From: Vulcanimicrobiia bacterium
GTDB taxonomy: Bacteria; Eremiobacterota; Eremiobacteria; Baltobacterales; Baltobacteraceae
Length of the DNA: 11,419 nucleotides
Direction of reading: 5' to 3'
Assembly (NCBI GenBank): GCA_024281135.1
Contig: JAMXLG010000180.1
Location: 1-11,419, forward strand
The position numbers were made by a program, and so were the translations under genes. Within the stretch, counting starts at the first letter, position 1. Every line of letters begins with the position of its first letter. Below, piece by piece: positions 4,647 through 11,419 of this stretch. The notes under the pieces were generated by a model. The model searched no databases, was not told the origin of the DNA, and saw nothing but the letters and a program-made list of their open reading frames with translations.

Positions 4647-7439
4647 TTGGCTTCCGAGATTTTAATCTCGAGCGACCCGTGGGAAAACCGGGTTGCCATA
4701 CTTGAGAACGGCAACCTAGCCGAACTCTACATCGAGCGCGAAGAGAAAGTTATCGGCTCGATTTACAAAGGAAAAGTACAAAACGTATTGCCCGGTATGG
4801 GCGCGGCGTTCGTCGACATCGGTTTAGGACGCAACGCGTTTTTGTATGTCGACGACATCAACAAGCAGCCGCTGAATATCGGCGACGTTGAAATTACCCA
4901 CGGTCACTCCGGGTTCACCATCAACGAGAAGGTGAAGAAGGGCGACGACGTGCTGGTGCAGATCGTCAAAGAACCGCGCGGCCTCAAGGGCGCGCGAATT
5001 TCGACGAACATCTCGCTGCCGGGACGTTACCTGATCTTGATGCCGACCGGCAAATACTCCGGCGTTTCGCGAAAGATCGAATCCGCGGAAGAGCGCAACC
5101 GCCTCAAGGCGATCATGAAGCGCATTCGCCCGGAAGGCATGGCGACTGTCGTTCGTACGGCCGCAGCGGGAGTGAGCGAAGCAGAACTCATCGCCGACCT
5201 CGGCGTGCTCATTCGCATGTGGCACGGCATTCTTGAGACGTTCAAACGCGCGGCTGCGCCCGCGCTCTTGCACCGTGACATGAACCTCGTCTACAAAGCG
5301 GCGCGCGACTTTATCACGGCCGACGTCGATAAAGTGCTGATCGACGACGAGGAAGAGTACCGCAAGGTTCGCGAGTTCTTGCAACTGCTCGGACCGCAGT
5401 ATCTCGACCGCGTGCAACATTACAACCACGACCGCAATCTCTTCGACGACTATAAGGTCACCGAGGAACTGCAGCGCCTAATGAAGCCGAAGATCAATCT
5501 GCCCTCGGGTGGATCGATCGTGATCGAGTCGACCGAAGCGCTTACCGTCATCGACGTCAACTCAGGCAAATTCACGGGCGGCCGCAATCTCGAAGATACG
5601 ATCGTCAAGACGAACCTCGAAGCTGCCACGGAAATTGCGCGGCAGGTTCGCTTGCGCGATATCGGCGGCATCATCGTGTGCGACTTCATCGATATGTCGA
5701 CCGAAGCGTCGCGCAACAAGGTGATCAAGGCGCTCGAAGACGGTTTGCGTCGCGACCGCACACGTGCGACAATCCAGTCGTTCTCGAATCTCGGATTGCT
5801 CGAATTTACGCGCAAGCGCGTCGGGAAAGACCTCGCGTCGCAGCTGCGTGGTACGTGCCCGACGTGCAGCGGTATGGGTAGCGTGATGTCGCCTCAATCG
5901 GTCGCGATCGAAACGCTGCGCCAGGTTCGTCATCTTGCCGATCACAAACACGATCGTAAACCGATCGTCGCGAACGTCGCCCCGACGGTCGCCGCGCAAA
6001 TGGAGTTCTGGTACGAAGGGGAGGTGCAAGAACTCTCGCGCGAGATCGATTCGAAGATTCACGTACGCGTCGATCCGATGCTCCATCCGGAGAAATCGCG
6101 CATCGATCGCGTCGCGCAAGTCACCAACGGCGCAGTTCGCGTCGGCGATGAATATGAAGTCGAATTGCTGCCCGGCCGTCTTCCGAACGCGACGTCCGCG
6201 GCTGCGGTGGTCAACGGTCATATCATCGAAGTCGAAAACGCTGCGAACAATGCAGGCAATAGCGCAAAAATCCGCGTGCTCGACATCGATGACCAAGATG
6301 ATTACGTACTCGCGGAGCTCATAACCGCGGGCGTCGGCGCGGCGAAGAAGAAACGCCGCCGCGGCGGTAAGGGCAAGCGCATCGAACTTACGCCGGCGGA
6401 GGAAGCGCAGCAGCTGCGCGAACTCGCCGAAGAAGCAGCGTCGCAGCAGCAAGCGCGTCCGCCGATCGGCATTACGACGATCAGTGAAGAGGAAGAAGCA
6501 CAAGATCGCACGCTCGTCGCGGAAGAAAAAGGCGAAGCGCAGCCCGACGCGATCATCATCGGCGAAGAAGAACTCGCCGCACGCGAAGGTGAAGGCCAGC
6601 GCGGCGGCAAGCGCAAGCGCCGCCGTCGCCGTCGTGGCGGGCGCGGTCGCGGAGGCGAACGTTTCGACGCGGCGATGCAAGTCGGCATTACGCCGCAAAG
6701 CGCTGCCGCGCAAGCCGAGTCCGAAGGCGAGGAAGAAGAGGAAGAGCATCCGTCGTTCCAGCCGCAACGTCCGCATGAAGGCGGCGGCCGTCGCCGTCGC
6801 CGTCGTCGCCGTCGTGGTGGACGCGGCGGTGAAAACGTGCCGACGAACGGTCAGCCTCAGGGCGGCATCCCGCAACGCGATTTCGAACCGTTGACGGGAT
6901 CGTTGCCGGTGAACCCCACTGTGCCCGACCGTCATGTCTTCCGCGTCGATGCCGACGGTAAAGCGCATCGCACCGGAATGACTGCGCCGAAGGAACCGTC
7001 GCGCGCAATCGCGCCGGTGCGCGAAGCGCGTCCGCCGGCGGTCGAACCGCCGCCGCCGCACCTGAAGGCACCGAAAGACGAACCGCGTCCGACCAAACCG
7101 GCGCGGCGCCGTCGCAGCACCGGCGCATCATCCGGTGTCGCAGGAGAGCTCGAAGCGTCGCGCATTGCCGCGTTGCCGCCCGCAGTGCAAGCCGAGAAGC
7201 CGAAGCGCGCTACGCGCAAGAAGGCCACCGAAACGGCGACTGCGCAGGCAGCAGAAGCGAAGCCGAAACGCACGCGTAAAAAGGCGGATGCGCAAGCACC
7301 CGCGGCCGCTGCGGAGACAAAGCCGAAACGCGCTAGCGCGAAGAAGGCGCAGCCCGCCGGCGCTGCGGAGAGCGGCGTGAAGAAAACGTCGACGCGGAAG
7401 AAATCGTCAACGACATCGACACGCAAGAAGAAGTCGTAG
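4647..7439 (+). CDS. rne: Ribonuclease E/G family endoribonuclease with long Arg/Lys-rich tail
   Basis: This 930-residue protein cleaves single-stranded RNA in mRNA decay and rRNA/tRNA maturation. An S1 domain (about 36-122, beginning IGSIYKGKVQNVLPG) is followed by the RNase H-like and 5'-sensor region (VVRTAA, R170-T171) and the DNase I-like catalytic domain. D303 in TVIDVNSGKF and D346 in VCDFIDM match the two Mg-binding aspartates of E. coli RNase E by position, and C404/C407 in CPTCSG match its zinc link. Beyond the core, 470-560 looks like a TRAM-like beta domain (RVGDEYEVELLPGR, then GHIIEVEN). The tail from about 565 is disordered, with two RRRRRR/GGRG blocks, acidic runs and KPKR repeats. 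TTG at 4647 is chosen because an in-frame TAG at 4629-4631 closes the frame upstream, GAGGA (4638-4642) precedes it, and MASEILISS aligns with family N-termini. The last codons overlap the HAD frame. Confidence 0.95.
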   Translation: MASEILISSDPWENRVAILENGNLAELYIEREEKVIGSIYKGKVQNVLPGMGAAFVDIGLGRNAFLYVDDINKQPLNIGDVEITHGHSGFTINEKVKKGDDVLVQIVKEPRGLKGARISTNISLPGRYLILMPTGKYSGVSRKIESAEERNRLKAIMKRIRPEGMATVVRTAAAGVSEAELIADLGVLIRMWHGILETFKRAAAPALLHRDMNLVYKAARDFITADVDKVLIDDEEEYRKVREFLQLLGPQYLDRVQHYNHDRNLFDDYKVTEELQRLMKPKINLPSGGSIVIESTEALTVIDVNSGKFTGGRNLEDTIVKTNLEAATEIARQVRLRDIGGIIVCDFIDMSTEASRNKVIKALEDGLRRDRTRATIQSFSNLGLLEFTRKRVGKDLASQLRGTCPTCSGMGSVMSPQSVAIETLRQVRHLADHKHDRKPIVANVAPTVAAQMEFWYEGEVQELSREIDSKIHVRVDPMLHPEKSRIDRVAQVTNGAVRVGDEYEVELLPGRLPNATSAAAVVNGHIIEVENAANNAGNSAKIRVLDIDDQDDYVLAELITAGVGAAKKKRRRGGKGKRIELTPAEEAQQLRELAEEAASQQQARPPIGITTISEEEEAQDRTLVAEEKGEAQPDAIIIGEEELAAREGEGQRGGKRKRRRRRRGGRGRGGERFDAAMQVGITPQSAAAQAESEGEEEEEEHPSFQPQRPHEGGGRRRRRRRRRGGRGGENVPTNGQPQGGIPQRDFEPLTGSLPVNPTVPDRHVFRVDADGKAHRTGMTAPKEPSRAIAPVREARPPAVEPPPPHLKAPKDEPRPTKPARRRRSTGASSGVAGELEASRIAALPPAVQAEKPKRATRKKATETATAQAAEAKPKRTRKKADAQAPAAAAETKPKRASAKKAQPAGAAESGVKKTSTRKKSSTTSTRKKKS
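6600..6833 (+). repeat. Two similar Arg-Gly blocks within the RNase E/G tail
   Basis: Residues 652-671 and 711-729 of the RNase each read as a run of six to nine arginines followed by GGRG. They are separated by an acidic segment with six glutamates (695-700). The DNA copies share CGCCGTCGCCGTCGT-like arginine codon runs and probably arose by duplication or repeat expansion. Arg/Gly blocks of this type usually bind RNA, so they may replace the arginine-rich RNA-binding sites of the E. coli RNase E scaffold region. This is inference from composition. Confidence 0.6.
7194..7346 (+). repeat. Three KPKR...KK repeats in the RNase E/G C-terminus
   Basis: EKPKRATRKKA (850-860), AKPKRTRKKA (871-880) and TKPKRASAKKA (891-901) recur about every 20 residues, separated by Ala/Thr-rich spacers. 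The composition resembles histone H1-like or AlgP-like Lys/Ala/Pro tails, which bind nucleic acid without a defined sequence. A serine/threonine/lysine run follows to the stop. Confidence 0.6.
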
Positions 7440-8059
7440 TCTTCGTCGACTACGACGGCACGATCACGGACCTCGATACGTTCGACGTTCTGATCCGCAC
7501 CTACGCAGGATCAGGACTGTGGGAAGAGTTCGAGGACAAGTTGGCAGCGGGCGCGATCACGTTACGCGAAGCGCTTTCGGCGCAAGCGTCGCACGTTCGC
7601 GTCCCGCTCGATGAAGCCGACGCACTGCTCGCATCTCGAACGCAATTCGATCCCTCCTTCGTGCCGTTCGTACGCTTCTGCGAAGCGCGCGGAGACGAAG
7701 TGGTGGTCGTCTCTTCCGGCGTGCAGCCGCTCATCCATCGCGCTTTCGTGCGCAATGGACTTGACCACGTGCGGGTGCTCGCGAACGGGATCGACGCATC
7801 GGAGCGCGGCTGGCGGTTTCTCTTCCGCGATGGCTCGGACAACGGTCATGACAAGGCTGCCTCTGTTCGCGCCGCGCGCGCGGCGGGAAAACACACGGTA
7901 TACATTGGCGACGGCCCATCCGACTTCGAAGCCGCCGTCGCCGCAGACGAACGCTACGCAAAAGCGGGACGCGGGCTTGAGCACTATCTGGCCGAGCAAG
8001 CGGTCCCATTTGTAAGATTCTCACAATTCACGGAAATCGAAGCTACAATCGGCCGATGA
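7415..8059 (+). CDS. HAD-superfamily (subfamily IB, MtnX/SerB-like) phosphatase; start codon unresolved
   Basis: The frame contains the HAD motifs in order. Motif I is FVDYDGTITD (nucleotides 7442-7471), motif II VVVVSSG, motif III lysine in NGHDKAAS, and motif IV VYIGDGPSDFEAA. The DLDTFDVL string after motif I recalls MtnX-type (methionine salvage) and phosphoserine-phosphatase-like enzymes, and the substrate is not decided. The first ATG, GTG or TTG in frame is TTG at 7541, which would delete the nucleophile aspartate. Upstream the frame is open back to a TAG at 7334-7336 but has no ATG, GTG or TTG. The start given here, ATC at 7415, is a placeholder that gives 214 residues, a usual length. 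Alternatives are another rare initiation codon, frameshifting from the RNase frame (-1), or a sequence error. The coding region overlaps the RNase tail and so is probably translationally coupled to it. Confidence 0.78.
   Translation: MDTQEEVVVFVDYDGTITDLDTFDVLIRTYAGSGLWEEFEDKLAAGAITLREALSAQASHVRVPLDEADALLASRTQFDPSFVPFVRFCEARGDEVVVVSSGVQPLIHRAFVRNGLDHVRVLANGIDASERGWRFLFRDGSDNGHDKAASVRAARAAGKHTVYIGDGPSDFEAAVAADERYAKAGRGLEHYLAEQAVPFVRFSQFTEIEATIGR
8020..8049 (+). promoter_or_regulatory. Candidate promoter for the Asp-box lipoprotein gene
   Basis: TACAAT (8044-8049) matches the -10 consensus at five of six bases. CTCACA (8020-8025) matches the -35 at four of six, with an 18-nt spacer. It lies within the 3' end of the HAD gene. 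A start near 8056 would give a leader of about 28 nt containing GGAGGAAG before ATG 8084. It would let the lipoprotein be expressed apart from the RNase/HAD pair. Confidence 0.42.
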
Positions 8060-8083
8060 CTCCCTTGGAGGAAGTCGACGGTC

Positions 8084-10111
8084 ATGCGGTTTCGATACGT
8101 GCTCATGACCGCCGTCATTGCACTATGTGCATGTGGCGGCGGCGGTTCGTCATCTCACGTTGTTCCGAACGCGAACTCACCCACGCTCACATTACCCGCG
8201 TCGAACGGAATGTGGAGCGCTTCGCTTGGACCGTGGAACGCAAGCAATAGCGGCAAGCTTAATGCTTTCGCAATCGATCCGCACAATTCGTCGACTATGT
8301 ACGTCGCCGGCGGCATCGGCACCGATGACGGCGTAACAACCGATACGGGCATCTACAAAACGGCGAACGGGGGCGCATCGTGGACGGCGATGAACGCCGG
8401 ACTCGCTGATACCACCGTGAATTGGTTACTCTTTGACGTCTCCGGCAACGCGCTCTACGCTTCAACGGAGACCGGCGGAGTCTTTCGCTCGACCGATGGT
8501 GCGCAGAACTGGCAGCAAGTGAGCAATGCGCAATCGGTGCGTCAGATCGTCGAGAGCAATGGCAACTTTTTCGCTGCGTCGGCATCCGGCGTGCTATCGT
8601 CGAGCGACGGATCGACGTGGAGAGTCTTTGCATCGACGCAAGCTGCAGCAAATGCGATCGCAGTGTCGGGAAACGACATCTATGCGGGTCTCGTCGATGG
8701 CAGCGTGTTGCACATAACATCGAAGACGCAGCATCGCCTCACCGATTTCCCTGCGCTCGACGCTCCTCCCGCGGTCCACGCGATTGCCGTCGATCCCGCC
8801 GATGGCCGTTCGATTTACGCGACTGTCGCGGGCATGGTAAACGGGATCTACTCTGACGCATTGATGCATTCGAGCAATGCGGGAGCGTCGTGGCAGGCAA
8901 TTGTAGTTCCGGAGTCACTGCGTGGTGCGCAGGCGATCGCGTTTAGCCGTACCATTTCGCACCGGCTCTATGTTGCGGGTACCGGACTAGGTTATACCGA
9001 TGATGCGAAGACGCTGAATGTGGAAAGCGGATATGGGGATGCGCGCACCTTGACCGTGCTCGACGGGGATCGCCTTGCGATTGCATCCGATCAAGGAGTT
9101 GCACTTGGAACGATCGGCGGTTCGTTTACGTCCGTGACGGCTGGATTGCCGATCAACATCGTGCGCAGCGTGGCCGTTGCCGGTTCGACGGTGCTGGTTA
9201 CCATGCAAGACTTCCCGCCTGCGCGTTCCATGGACGGCGGCACGACGTGGCAGACGCTTTCGCTCAACTCGACGGAAAACGGCACGGCATATATCAATCC
9301 AAATCGAAGCAACCTATGCTACGTGCTAGATAACGGCATCAACGTTTCGAGCGACGGCTGCTCGACGTTCGCGGCGCAGGGAATCGGGACGCACATCGCA
9401 AGCACCGAGCCGTTCGCGACCGACCCTTCGTCGGCCGCGACGTACGTCATTACGGAAAACGGCGCATTCGTTGCTAGCGACGGCGTACATTTTCAATCGT
9501 CGGGATGGAACGTTCCGCAGCCGGTGGACGTTGCCGTCGATCCGCGTAACGGCAAGAACATTTATGTTTCCTCGATGAGCGGCGGCGCTGCGGTGTGGCA
9601 TTCGCGCGACGGTGGAAAGACATTTGCGCGCAGCAATACGTTCGTACCGCCCGGTGAGTCGTATCCGAATGATGCGCCCGTTATTGCCGTCGATCCGTCG
9701 AACGGTGTCGTCGTTGCGCTAACCGAAACGGCGATCTACCGTTCGAACGACGGCGGCGTGACGTTCGCTGCAGCACAGCAGCTGCAGTCGGAAGTGCGCG
9801 AACGTTCTTCGATGCTTGCGCGGCGCATGGATCCGGATGCGCGTGAGCGCGAGGTGCAAACCGGTGGATACAACCTCGGTGAACACGCGCAGTTCGTGTC
9901 GAGCGGAAGCGGCTCACTCCTTGTGCTCACGACGTGGGACGGCTTCTACGCATCCACCGACGACGGCACGACCCTGCATTCGTTACGCGCCAATGCCGTG
10001 TCGCACGACTTCGAAGGCTTCACCACCGACGGGAACGGTAAATTCTGCACCGGAACCGACGGTGAGGGAGTTATCTGCGCGTCACTCTCGGGTCTTACTG
10101 CGCAGCTCTAA
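8084..10111 (+). CDS. Secreted lipoprotein with repeated Asp-box (BNR) motifs, predicted beta-propeller
   Basis: This 675-residue protein begins with a short lipoprotein signal peptide (MRFRYVLMTAVIALCAC). C17 follows LCA, a slightly unusual lipobox, and a GGGG/SSS linker and a Pro/Thr/Asn-rich stretch come next. Nine Asp-box-like motifs of the form SxDxGxxW/F recur: 92-100, 135-143, 172-179, 262-270, 381-389, 421-429, 506-514, 553-561 and 623-631. They alternate with AVDPxN strands at 63-67, 235-239, 484-488 and 534-538. This is the pattern of sialidase-like, VPS10/sortilin-like and photosystem-assembly-like propellers. No sialidase active-site arginine triad is evident, so a binding or structural surface role is more likely than hydrolysis. 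ATG 8084 follows GGAGGAAG by about 10 nt. TAA at 10109-10111 overlaps the opposing barrel gene's stop. The function is unknown. Confidence 0.85.
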   Translation: MRFRYVLMTAVIALCACGGGGSSSHVVPNANSPTLTLPASNGMWSASLGPWNASNSGKLNAFAIDPHNSSTMYVAGGIGTDDGVTTDTGIYKTANGGASWTAMNAGLADTTVNWLLFDVSGNALYASTETGGVFRSTDGAQNWQQVSNAQSVRQIVESNGNFFAASASGVLSSSDGSTWRVFASTQAAANAIAVSGNDIYAGLVDGSVLHITSKTQHRLTDFPALDAPPAVHAIAVDPADGRSIYATVAGMVNGIYSDALMHSSNAGASWQAIVVPESLRGAQAIAFSRTISHRLYVAGTGLGYTDDAKTLNVESGYGDARTLTVLDGDRLAIASDQGVALGTIGGSFTSVTAGLPINIVRSVAVAGSTVLVTMQDFPPARSMDGGTTWQTLSLNSTENGTAYINPNRSNLCYVLDNGINVSSDGCSTFAAQGIGTHIASTEPFATDPSSAATYVITENGAFVASDGVHFQSSGWNVPQPVDVAVDPRNGKNIYVSSMSGGAAVWHSRDGGKTFARSNTFVPPGESYPNDAPVIAVDPSNGVVVALTETAIYRSNDGGVTFAAAQQLQSEVRERSSMLARRMDPDAREREVQTGGYNLGEHAQFVSSGSGSLLVLTTWDGFYASTDDGTTLHSLRANAVSHDFEGFTTDGNGKFCTGTDGEGVICASLSGLTAQL

Positions 10112-11001
10112 AGATAGAAGGTCCACGCAAACGCAGGGCCGCCTAAGTGTAGCGTTTGTATCAGGGTCTTGTTACCGGTGTTGCCGATATACCCGAGTTG
10201 ACGCCACAAGAGAATTTGAGCGCCGCTATGGTATGAATGTGCGATGCCGGCGGCCCACTGATACGTTGTGAGGTCGCCGCTGCCACCGTAATCACCATAG
10301 AGCGGAACGTACCACGACCCTCCCAGGCCTATACGTCCACGTCCGCCGACGATACCGGCGAGATCGTTTTCACTCTCGGCGGCATTTCCGGTCCTCGGGA
10401 ACAAGCCCAGCGGTCCCGTGAGCGTCCAGCTCACGTTTGTAGAAACGTCAACGTAACGTAATCCGACGAATGCTGTTCCTTCGTTGTTCGTACCGTTGCC
10501 GATGAGCTTGGGGCCAATTCCGACTGTGGCGAGCGTCGTCGTCAAGCGCGCCGACGTCGAGACGTTCACGGGAAACGATAGATGTCCCAGCGGCCCGCTG
10601 AGATCGAAAACCGTAGCGTTTGTATTTGACGCATTCAGGTAAATCACGTCGCCGAACGCGACGGAGTGCGCGTCGTCGGCTTCAACGGTGAGCATAACCG
10701 CGCTATTGAGCTTCGAGAGATACTTGTTCGGCCCCAATTGCACTCCGACCGATCGTATGACGATCGATCCCGCTGGAAACGAAGGGTGATGGAATTGGAA
10801 GGTTCCGTTGATCGTGGGCGCCCAGACATAGGGTGTCACTCTGAGCTGGAAGCCTTTCGACGGTGTTGGTGCTGCCGTCGCTGCAGCAGTTGGGACGGGA
10901 GAAGGAGACGGTGACGCTTCCTGAGCTAACGCGCGATCCGTGGCGGCGGACACCACGATTGCCGCAACGATTGAGGCCAGTATTGTGCTAAAGCGAATCA
11001 A
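10108..11001 (-). CDS. Probable outer-membrane beta-barrel protein
   Basis: This 297-residue protein has a Sec signal peptide (hydrophobic 7-20, cleavage probably after ALA at 26). A proline/alanine-rich linker (30-48, SPSPSPVPT and on) follows, then an amphipathic strand-rich region. FQLRVTPYVWAPTING (51-66) resembles the opening strand of a widespread uncharacterised barrel family whose N-termini read YLWLPGIDG. Later parts have GDYGGSGDLTTYQWAAGI (236-253), and the chain ends in GPAFAWTFYL, a hydrophobic terminal strand as needed for BAM-dependent insertion, though the last residue is Leu rather than Phe. Its presence supports a diderm envelope. The start is TTG at 11001 with AAGGGAG about 8-9 nt upstream. 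The gene is divergent from the YCII gene across 158 nt, in which I saw no clear promoter or repeat. No transport or receptor function can be read from the sequence. Confidence 0.75.
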   Translation of the reverse strand: MIRFSTILASIVAAIVVSAATDRALAQEASPSPSPVPTAAATAAPTPSKGFQLRVTPYVWAPTINGTFQFHHPSFPAGSIVIRSVGVQLGPNKYLSKLNSAVMLTVEADDAHSVAFGDVIYLNASNTNATVFDLSGPLGHLSFPVNVSTSARLTTTLATVGIGPKLIGNGTNNEGTAFVGLRYVDVSTNVSWTLTGPLGLFPRTGNAAESENDLAGIVGGRGRIGLGGSWYVPLYGDYGGSGDLTTYQWAAGIAHSYHSGAQILLWRQLGYIGNTGNKTLIQTLHLGGPAFAWTFYL

Positions 11002-11159
11002 AAGACAGACTCCCTTAAAACGAGCAACCGACGCACCGTCATCGTACAGAAAACCGGGACGTGCTCCATATCCACGAAGTGCACAATGTAGAAACGGCTC
11101 GGGCCGCTCCGACTTGGCTATGTAAGCCGCGGATAAGCGCGAAACCGAAAAGGAGCAGT

Positions 11160-11419
11160 ATGAAATACATCCTCATGATGAACACTATGAGCGCCGGGTC
11201 TGAAGGCATGGACTGGCCGGAGGCCGACATCAAGGCACACATCGCGTACATGCTCGAGCTGAACAGATCGCTCAGCGAATCCGGGCACTTGGCCGGTGCC
11301 GAAGGATTGGCATGGCCGAATGAAGCCAAACTCGTACGCGCCGGAAAGAGCGGCGAGCCCGTGACCGACGGTGTCTTTCCGGAGTCGAAAGAATTCTTGG
11401 CCGGCTACTGGATCGTCGA
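11160..11419 (+). CDS. YCII/DGPF-domain family protein, N-terminal part (3' end outside window)
   Basis: The visible 86 residues begin MKYILMMNT and contain an IKAHIAYMLELNRSLSESGHLAGAE-type helix, then TDGVFPESKEFLAGYWIV. This matches the YCII-related (DGPF) fold, where the motif is usually TDGPFAETKE followed by a GG/GY strand. Here the DGPF proline is replaced by valine. These small dimeric proteins are often encoded next to ECF-type sigma factor genes, and one could lie beyond the right edge, though this cannot be seen. The ATG at 11160 has AAGGAG 4 nt upstream, a short but workable spacing. The biochemical role of most family members is unknown. Confidence 0.88.
   Translation, partial: MKYILMMNTMSAGSEGMDWPEADIKAHIAYMLELNRSLSESGHLAGAEGLAWPNEAKLVRAGKSGEPVTDGVFPESKEFLAGYWIV

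Noticed and set aside
6780..6835. CGTCGC-type short tandem repeats read as a microsatellite or CRISPR-like element
   Set aside because: They are arginine codon runs inside a continuous coding frame, with no spacer structure.
5562..7061. A 499-codon open frame on the minus strand inside the RNase E/G gene
   Set aside because: It is antisense to a strongly conserved gene. Its translation is Arg/Phe/Asp-rich low complexity with no recognisable motif, as expected for the complement of Glu/Arg/Ala codons with GC-rich third positions.
7541..8059. TTG at 7541 as the start of the HAD phosphatase
   Set aside because: It would remove DxDGT motif I with the nucleophile aspartate, although that motif is present and in frame upstream. 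No good ribosome site precedes the TTG.
11002..11159. Promoter pair in the spacer between the barrel gene and the YCII gene
   Set aside because: Possible -10 hexamers (for example TACGAT on the minus strand at 11046-11041) lack an acceptable -35 at proper spacing, so none was annotated.

Overview
The window holds eight complete genes and two cut by its edges (an AlkB-type gene at the left, a YCII-type gene at the right). The DNA is moderately GC-rich, and codons end mostly in G or C. Signs of a diderm (two-membrane) rod-shaped bacterium are RodA, a lipoprotein with a lipobox, and a signal-peptide-bearing probable outer-membrane barrel. GTG and TTG start codons are common, and most genes have clear AGGAGG-like ribosome sites. 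The gene mix and protein style (RNase E/G with a long Arg/Lys tail, two-PilZ protein, DOT1-like methyltransferase) would suit an uncultured lineage such as Eremiobacterota/WPS-2. That placement is an impression from sequence style and has not been tested. No RNA gene, IS element, CRISPR array or attachment site was seen.

Layout: 2-448 (+) is the C-terminal part of an AlkB-type 2-oxoglutarate/Fe(II) DNA-repair dioxygenase. It is followed 20 nt later by rodA (469-1605, +), the SEDS glycosyltransferase of lateral wall synthesis. A class I SAM methyltransferase (2221-1616, -) converges on rodA. Head to head with it, 2 nt away, is a leucine-rich-repeat protein with an Imm26-like N-terminus (2224-3285, +). 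That gene ends inside the stop codon of a small dimeric alpha/beta-barrel (ABM-like) protein (3587-3282, -), which lies downstream of a tandem PilZ protein (4472-3681, -).

A 174-nt divergent spacer (4473-4646) with several inverted repeats separates PilZ from a 930-residue RNase E/G (4647-7439, +). RNase E/G is followed by an overlapping HAD phosphatase (to 8059), a 675-residue Asp-box beta-propeller lipoprotein (8084-10111, +), a convergent outer-membrane barrel (11001-10108, -) and a divergent YCII-family gene running off the right edge (11160-).

The most interesting point is the RNase E/G-HAD junction. The HAD frame carries its catalytic DxDGT motif just after the RNase stop codon, but no ATG, GTG or TTG lies upstream of it in that frame. 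Other points are the structured RNase leader, the alternating acidic/arginine-rich RNase tail, the LRR/Imm26-like fusion, and two convergent gene pairs that share the same CTAA tetranucleotide as overlapping stop codons. I found no convincing multi-gene defence or biosynthetic system. The genes look like housekeeping and envelope genes with a few unusual details.
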